Positions 21,701 to 30,700 of a DNA stretch of 64,000 nucleotides are shown here, one piece after another. The stretch spans positions 1 through 64,000 of the forward strand of contig NZ_BAFZ01000002.1 in the NCBI RefSeq assembly GCF_000308575.1, in the 5' to 3' direction. Made by a program: the position numbers and the translations under genes. The stretch is from Nocardia exalbida NBRC 100660. GTDB lineage: Bacteria > Actinomycetota > Actinomycetes > Mycobacteriales > Mycobacteriaceae. Position 1 is the stretch's first letter. Every line of letters begins with the position of its first letter. The notes under the pieces were generated by a model, which saw nothing but the letters and a program-made list of their open reading frames with translations, ran no database searches and was not told the origin of the DNA.

Positions 21701-24700
21701 GGGGGAGGGCACCACAGCTGTCGGGGCGTCGGCCGTCCCACCGTGAACGGTCGACATCCGGCCTTGGTCGTCCACGACGAACGTGTTCTTCACCATCGGG
21801 CTCGTCGCGGGCCTCGACCCGTCGGGATGCACGGTGCCGAGGAACGTGTCGGAGAACATCCACAGATGCCGGCCGTCCGGCAAGCGCCGTGAGTACGTGC
21901 TGTCCGCACCTGTCCATCCGTCGCCGGTGTCGCCATACGATGCGAGTGCTGCCGTTAGTTCGGCGTGAGGAATCGCCTGCACGACCAACCCCGGCTCGGA
22001 TGCGGCGTCCGGCCGCGGCGTCGGGATCCCATCTCGACGTTCCTGCTCATGCTGCATGGCGGTTTCCGCCGCGCCTTCTCGTGACGGTGCAGGAGTCCGT
22101 TGCTCGTGGTTTTCGCCGAATATCCCTGAGCGCTCGGCCTCGGCTATAGCCTCTGCTCGGGTGCCGGTGCCGACGAGTTTGCGGCGCGCTCGACCCAAAT
22201 GACTTTCCGCGCTGTGTGGCGCGATTCCCAGTGTCAGGGCTATGTCCCGGACCGACAGCCCTTGCGCCGCCAAGCCGATCACTTCGACCTCTCGCCCGGT
22301 CAAACCGGTACCGGCATGGCCGGACGGCATCGGGCGCGTGCGAGATCGCTTGGTGGCGGATTTCGAAGTCGGCGATTGTCCTCGCTGGACAACCTGGCTA
22401 TGCGTGATCTCGGCGGACCGGGTAGGGATCAGCTCTTCCCACCGGTGCAGCACGTTGCGTAGGAGAGGGATCGCGTCGAGCGAAGGACCGCTTGTGCCCG
22501 ACTCATGTGATGTCGCGGGCATACGCGGGCGCCCGCGAGAACCATCCTCTCCGGGGATGAGAGGCTGCGGTGGATCGAGCCGTTCGGAAAGATGCTTCGC
22601 CAGGTTCACCCGAGCCTTACCTGCGAAATGCGCGATTTGGCTCTCGGAGAGGTTCGTTGCTTTTGCGGCATCCTTCACGCTGGCACCGTCGACGAACAAC
22701 AGTTTGCCGACCTGTCTCTGCCTCCCCTTCAGGAAGTGTTCGACCGCCCATTGCAATACCACGGGATCATCACGATGAGCCGCCTCGACCAGCAGTTCCG
22801 CTTCGGAACCGGAGATCGGCTCGCTGTTCACCCGTGTCGAGATACCGGAGCGTGCCGTGCCCTGCGCATCAGGCCCGATGTCCTCGCCCCGGTTCTTGGC
22901 GATTTCCCTGGCCATCCTCTTCACAGCGCCCGCTGCCATCAGCCTGATGGTGGCTTCGTCGAGGCCTAGCGTCACCGCTATGTCGGCGACATTTTGCCGG
23001 TCCCGGAACAAGCCCATCACGACTCGCCGGGCGGGCCCGAGTGTGCGGAGTGCTTCCTGTATTTGCTGCGGGGTCGCCTCGGCCAGCGCTCGGAAAAGTC
23101 GGTCCGACTGTGTCCGAGCTTTGGTGATCGATCGGACGACGCGTTTGACGGCCTGGTTCGCGTTGACGACGACCGACTCCCAGCCGCTGTTGCGCTCATG
23201 GGCTATCTCGACGATCGTTGCCCCGGCTTTCAGTCCTTCGATGACGGTCAACTGGTCTCGAGTCAATCTGCGGAGCGCATTCCGCATTTGCTGAGCGGTG
23301 GCGTCGGCCAGCACCTGCTCCGGGGCGGGCTGCTCGGTCGCCGCGGCCAGCGCAGTGCAGAGTGCGGTACGGAATTCGGCGAAACTCGGTGGCGCGGGAC
23401 GTGTCGTCGTCCCTGGCAGGGCCGCAGGCCGGGCGGAGACGGCTTCGCCAGGGGCAGGCGGCTCGTCGATGTTCAACGCGGCGGCTTTCTCCGCCCCGCT
23501 GGCCGGCGTCGCGGCCCGCGGGGGCTGGTCCGGTGTCTCGGGTTCGGGCGCTTTCGCCTCCGGCGCCGCCGTTCGAGGCCTCCCGGCTGCCTGTACCGTC
23601 CGCGATGGATTGCTCGGGTTGCGGAAGAAATGTGACCAAGGGATGCCCGCCGCGTCCAGCAGTTCTCGCAGGTGCTGGTCCGGAGGAGACGTATGGAATA
23701 CGACGTAGTCGATGTCGGCGACTGTGGCGCCGTGCACCTGTGCCTCGATGTAGGTGCTACCGGTGAACCGTTTGCCGGTGTAGTCGCGGTCGATGCCTTC
23801 GAGTCCGATATAGCCGAGCGTCTTGTGTCCATGTGGGGTGGCGGCGAACGATTCCGGTTGCGGATCGGTGACTCTGCTCGGGATCGCCACGACCGATTTC
23901 GTATCGCCGACGTTGGCTGTTGTCCGTTCTTCCACAGCTGATTTGAAGACGATGTCGATGTCGCCGTACTGAGCGAGCGCATCGCCCTCGGTCACCCGAT
24001 AGGACGGTGCCGTGCGGATGAATCCGTAGATGGGCCGTGATTGCGTCGGAAGGTCGGGCGGGTAACCGAACAGGGCCTGCTCGAGTGCCACCCGGCCTGC
24101 CAATAGGCTGCGTCCCATCCGACTCTGCCCGGCGAAGTCGAACTCGGTCTTGAATCTTCCGCTTCCGAGGATGCCTCGCAGTGATCCCGAGGTGGCTCGG
24201 GTCACGATCTCGCCGTCGAACAGCTTCCGCAGTTCTTCGGCCATCAAGGTGCGGAGCCGTTCGAGCGGTATTCCCAACTCCTCCGCCAGCGCGGCCGCAT
24301 GTCGCTCATTTTCGGCGAAACGCTGGACGTAGGCCCTTTCTCCGGTATCCGGGATGTGCTGTTCGACCTCCACGAGCAGTTCTTGCGCCTGTCCATCGGC
24401 GGCCGCCACCGCATCGAGATAGCGGTGCATCAACTCCAAGGTCGTGTCGCTCGGCCTGCCGCGCGAGATCGGCGTCGCGGCGGACGGTTCGTCGATGTGG
24501 TCCTCGGGAGGGAGGGCGCCGGCATCGACCGGTCGTAGGGCACGCCCGCGGGCCATATCCGGATCGGCGGGAGCGATTTCCTCGCCGAGTTGCTGCTGTC
24601 GCGATTCCAGCGTGTTGCCGCTGCCCTGCCGGGTCAGTAACAGAGCATGTGTCGTCTGCACCGCGAACGGGAAGTTTCGGGGGTCGAACACCGCCTTCGG

Positions 24701-27700
24701 CTCCGCTGCCTGCCGGTCGTGGATCCAGAGGTGCTTTCCATCGTTGTGCAGCAAGAACAGGTGGCCGATCGCCGCGCCGACCGGACGGACATTCACCAGC
24801 ATTCCCGCGCCGGGGCCCAGATCGGTTATGAGCTGCGCCACTTCACCGAGACCGTCATCGAAACGCCTGTGGTGCGCTCCAGCCAGCCAGGACACCGCCG
24901 CTGCCGGAACCGGCCCGTCCACGTCCACCGGTTGCCGCACGTCGAATCCGAGATCCCAGGCATCGGCGAACGCTCCTACCGCACACGGCAAATCCACTGC
25001 GTTGGTAGCTTCGATGTCGCTGTTGGTGCGGTCGACGGGTCCGGCGGAATCGCGCGGGCTCACGGTGCCGATCGGTGCCGTGGGCTGGGCCGGTCGTCGG
25101 ACAGGTACGGGCGGCGAGTCTGGTGACGCAGTGCCGGCGGTCGGGCCGCTTTGCCGCTCCGGTGCCCGCGGAGACGGGGCAGCTCGTTGCCAGGGTGTCG
25201 GCCTACCTGACTTACCCCGGACGAGCGGCTCGGCCTCCGGCTGAGCTGACGGAGCACCGCCGCTCCACGGTGTCTGTCGGCCTGCACCCTCCGGGTTCTC
25301 GGGCTGACCCGTGCGAGGTTCGGTCCGCGCGGCAGAATCGACCGCAAGTCTGCGGCGTTGAGCTTCGAAAATGTCCCGCAACAGCCCGGGGTTGCGAGCC
25401 GGCAATCCCCAGAATCGGCGGACCATGGCGTAGCTCGCCGCGTATTCCGCGATGCGGTTGGGGTCCGGCTCACCCTGTGCGACGAGTTCCACTGCGCCGT
25501 GGACGACTCGCCGGACATGCAGCAAGCTCTCATAGATGGGCGTATTGGGTGGTCTGAGGCGCGATGGCACATAATCACCGGCCCCCCGGTGGTTCAGCCA
25601 CGCCCAATCGAATGCCGGATCTCCGATCAAGGCTCCAGCCCAGCCCGTTATCGCCGTGATTCGGCCTCGGTCGATCCGGATGTTCTCTCTGCCGAGTCGC
25701 CCGTGGAGCACCTCGAACCGGGCCGGAATCATGAAGATCGCTTGCTCGAGTATCGCGGCGAACGGGTCTCGGCCAGGAATTTCCAGGTCGGTGAACATTT
25801 CGGCCCAACCTGCTTGCCGATATCGCGAGACCTGACCCGTCCACTCCCCGGTGAGAAACCGCAGGAATCCCTCGGTGTCTCGATCCTCCGGGAATCCGGG
25901 AAGCCACTGTCGCAGCGGTTCTACCGGTACCTCGCCCAGCGCCCGCCGCAGCCCTTCCATACTGCGCAGCACCATGGCCCGCAGTCGATCGAACTGGAAA
26001 TCGGTCGGAACGGCACCGGGCGGCCGCTGCTCGATGAGCACCGGCGTCGAAGAATCCAGAATCCGGCCATCCGGCAGCCGCACATCCGAGAGCAGGTGCA
26101 GAACCTTGCGGAACCGCTGGACGTGCGGCGGCATCATCTGCCACAGCTCGTGCTCCGGAAAAAGCGGTCTGCCATCGGCTGTGGACGCATCCGGGATCCG
26201 CACCGAGAAATCGCCGACCGTCGAAGTCCCGCTGCGAACCGCCGATTCGAAAAGTACGTGGGCCTCGTATCGAGTCATTCGGTACCCGGCGTCGCCACCC
26301 AGATACCGGTACTGTTCCGCAGGCCCGACGACGCGCAGCGGCGGCGCGACCCCCTCGCGCTGCACGAACGTGTGCCCCAGTCGATCCGCGGCTTCGAGCA
26401 CGCGACGCCTGGTTTCCGGCGCGAATTCTCCTTGGCCTCTGAGCACCTTTTCGGCAGTACTCTGACTGACCCCTGCCTCGCGAGCGACATCGGGCGTCGT
26501 GGCCGACTGGAGCAGGCCTCGATTCGTGTAACTCTCGCGCAGCTCCCTGGGGACCTTCTGCGCCATGAACTGGGCCACCCGGTACACGCGCATGTAGATC
26601 GTCTTCGGCTTGCTGCGTTCGGCGGCAGCCATCTCGTTGACGGTGCGTCGCTGCATGAAGAACTGCTCGAACGTCTTCTGGTGGAGCGGGTCGAGTCCCG
26701 GCACGTAAGGCGCCAGAACAGCTGGATCGTGCCGCTGCGCTGCCCGCGTGAGCATCACCGCCTCATGGTCGGTGAGCACCACACCACCGGCCAGCAACGT
26801 TGCCAGGGCGGGGACGACTTGCTGGTACAAGGTTTCCCTGAGTCTTCGGGGTGAAGTGCCCAGCGCCTTCGCCTTACCGGGCAGCAGGAGTCCGGCGACC
26901 TCGCGCTGTCGCTCGGGAAGCATGTGGATATGCCGCTCGAGTTCGCCAGGATCCGCGTCCTGGATCAATCGCCATTGCTGCCGGCGCTGGGCGCTCTGTC
27001 CGCCCACGACCACACCGAGTTCGGCGGCGACCAGCTCGACCACGCGCTGCGCGGCCCTGCGCTCTACCCTCCGAACCGTCCGCGATTCCCACGCGGACGG
27101 CATCGATTCGGCGATCTGCGTCGCCGTCTTGTCCTGTTCGAACCGCCAGACGAGAACCTTCCGGTGGTCGGACGGCAATTGGTGCACAGCACGTAGCACG
27201 GTCGCGCGATCGGCTCTCGCCAGCAGCCCACCCTGCGGGCCCGATTCGGTGTTTCGCGGCCCGGTGTAGGAGGCCCATATCCCGTCGCGCAGCCGCTCAT
27301 ATCTCCGGTGTTCGACGAGGACATTGCGAGCGATGACACCCAGCCACTGCTTGATGTTCTGTTCTGCACGCAACCGCCCGATTCCCGCGGCAGCACGGGT
27401 GAACACCTCCTCGGTCAGTCCCTCGGCCGCGGCTCGGTCGCCGGCCATCCTGGCCGACATCCACTGGACGATCGGATCCGCCAAATCCGCACGCAGCAGG
27501 TCGAACGCCACGCTGTCGCCATTTCGAGCCGCACGTACCAGCGCCGGTGTGTCGGGCGCTTCCTGGACAGGGGCGCTCTGCGCGCCTGTTCGCGGCGTGG
27601 CGACCTTCGGCGGTGAAGTCGGCGCATTGTTCCGGGCAGCCCCTGGCGGTGGCGGGGTGATGCCGGGATCGGGTGCCGTGGACTGCTGCCAGGGCGTGGG

Positions 27701-30700
27701 ACCGGGTCTGCTCGGTCTGGCCGACGGAGTGCCGCCGCCTGGGTTCGGTTGTTCCTGGTCCTCGTAGTCGGCCGTGGCCAGGCGTTGATCGCCGACGTGA
27801 GCACGCTCTTCGTCGTCGGAGATGAGCGGTTCCGCCGGTACTCGGCTGCCCGCCGGCGGTTGATCCCCCGAGCCGAGTGGGGATTCAGCCGGCTGGACCG
27901 GGTCGCCGTTGGTAGCGGTCGGTGGTGTGGTCTTGTCGCGCTCCGGATGTGGATGGTTGGTGGGCTCCTCGGGTTCGTCCATACCCGAGAGCTGGCCGGT
28001 GACGGGGTTTTTGTAGTTGAGTACGCCCCAATCGAGTCCGTCAGGTCCGAGGATGCCTGTCAATGTCCGGTGACGCCTGCGGGCGGGACGATCGGATGCG
28101 AACGGATCGATGTCCTGGAAGGCCACCACTGGGCCCGGAGACTGCCCGCCGCCGCCCGGCTGCTCGGGACGACTCGGCGGGGCGACGTCCGTCGGTACGA
28201 ACTTGTCGGCTGCGCCATCCGGTCGAGTCGGCTGCCGGCCACTCGGGGAACCGCCGCCGCTTCCTGTCTTCTCCGCGCCGGCGACCGGGGCAGCATCCAT
28301 CAGCGGAAGGTTGCCTGTGCGTAGTGCGAAAGCCGCCATCCCCGCGCGATGATGGGTACCGAACTTCTGGTTGATATTGAAGACGTACGTTTTCACGCTC
28401 TGCCGGGTCAGGCCCAGCGCAGCGGCTATCTCGTTGTCGTTCTCGCCTTGCGCGACCAAACCGAGCACTTCTCGTTCACGAGGCGTCAGCTCCGGCCGGG
28501 CGGCGCCATCCGACGCGGTCGCATCGATCGGGGGAATGATGCCGGTGCGGATGACGATCGCCACCGACCCGGCTCGGGTGCCTACGCCGAGTTTTCGATT
28601 GATCCGCGACGCATAGGACTCCACAGTCTGCGGGGTCAGTGCGAGATCGTCGGCTATCTCGGCGCTGGTCTTGCCTTTCGCGATGAGGGTCAGCACCTCG
28701 ATCTCGCGTTGGGTGAACTCAGGAAGAGCCTGGCCGGGTTCGCCTTCCCGTGTGGTGCGAGGAAGGACGTCCGTGCTGACGGCCACGGCAACCATCCCCG
28801 CCCGGGTGGGTGAGCCGAGCTTCTCACCGGCGCGCTCCACGAGAGAATCCACCGCCGCCACGGAAATGTCCAACTGCGTGGCGATCTGGGGGCTCGATTT
28901 GCCCTCCGCGACCAGAGCGAGGACCTCGGTCTCGCGCGGGGTCAGGTCGGGCAAGGGTGAGCGGGCTCGATCCGCGGGGTCGTCGAGCGTTTGCGGCAGA
29001 ATGTTTTTGCGGATCGCCGCCACTACCGCCGTTACCCGGTCCTCTGCGCCGAGTTTGCGTTCGATGCGGACGAGGTGGGCACGGACCGTGGTTTCCTTCA
29101 ACCCGATCAACACGCCGATTTCCCGGAGCGATTTGTCCTCCGCGACCAGCCGCAGTTCGGTCAGCTCGAGGTCGGTCAGCGTGCCGGTGCTGTCGAGCGG
29201 CTCCATCGGCAGCAAACGAACGAATGCCTTGATGGCGTCGCCCTGCAAGGGTGAGAGCTCTTGGCCCTTCTCGACCGCGGATACGACATCGATGACGCGC
29301 CTGCGCACCAGCGGACTCAACTTGCTGAGAATGACCAGATCAAGTAACTCCATCCGGGCCAGCGCCTGGCTCACCGGGTGAAGCTCCCCCGCACCCTCGG
29401 TTTGCCGATAGGCCGCGGTGATCCCATCCCTTATGTGAGTGAAGTCGCGAGGAGGGGCGGCGGGTGCGTGGGTCTTGGCCTGCCCCTGCTGGTTCGGGTC
29501 GCGTAGCGGAGTGGAACGGTTGTCGGAATTCTTCGCATCGGACCGCACGCCCGGCGTCGGCACCGAGATAGGCGTCCTGGTCGCGTCTACCGGCGGTGGC
29601 GGAGGTGGGGGCGGCGGTTGTTTTTTGCGGCGTTTGGGTTTGTCCTCCGGCTCGGCACCCATCCGGGTGACCAGGCGCTTACCTTCCCTCTTCTTCGGTG
29701 GCGGCGCGGGTGAGAGGTGTGGGACTCCGCCTATGGCGGGAAGGCGGCTGGGGTCCTCGCTGTATTCGAGGGAATGCGGGTTCAGGTGGGGGGCCGCAGG
29801 TTTTTGCGGAGCGCCTGGGGTTTCGGAGTTCGGTTCGGTCGCATACCGGGACGGCATCGCCAGTGCGTCGGGCGTTTTGCCGAGCCCGGCGTCCAAATTG
29901 GTTTCCGGTGCGGCCGAATGGCGGTCCGATAGGGGATTGGTGATGTCGGGTGGCCGTGGTGACGTGGGGTCGGGGGTGTTTCCCGAGTCGTCAGGATTCT
30001 GGAAGGCGCGGCCCAAACCGACGGAATCGGCAGGTAGGGGCGTCAGAGCGGGTGTGCGCGGGATGACCGGAATGGCGTTTTCGGGTGGTTCGTCCTCCAA
30101 CGGGTAGGAGACGCCGGGGATGGTTACGTAATCCCCGGCGGGCTTCTTCTGGACGTTGTGGTCCCGGGGGTCTTGTTGGACGCTGTGCTCCCGCGGGTCT
30201 TTCTGGACGTTGTGCTCTCGGGGGTCGTCCACGACGGTTCCCGGCGGGGTGGGGAACTCTTCTGGGTCTGCGTCGGGTTCGTCGTCGGTGCCCGGCCGGA
30301 CGGCTGCGGCGATGGGGGGCGGTGGTGTCGAAGAAGTCTGGGGCGTGGTCGAAGCCGATGTTGTCGGCGCGTTCGTGTGGGCGGCCGGGCCGTGGGCACC
30401 CGGTGTGGGGCCCGCCAGCGGTCCGGTGCTCTGGGAGCCGCTGGGCGGTGTGGGGCCCAGGGGTGGCTTCGGTCCGCCAGTGTGCGAGGTGCCGCCTGCC
30501 GCCGCCGGGGCGGCCGCTGACGGGGTGGCCGAGTTCGTGGCGTTCGAAGGGACGACGGGGTTTCGCGGCTCGGCCGTGGCGGAGGCATAGCCCGCCGGCG
30601 CGGGGTCGGCCTTCGGTATCGCCGCACTGGCTTGTGCGCCGGGAATCGGCGTATCGGTCCCGGCGGACACTGCGGGTGGGGCATCGGGAATCGATTGCGC

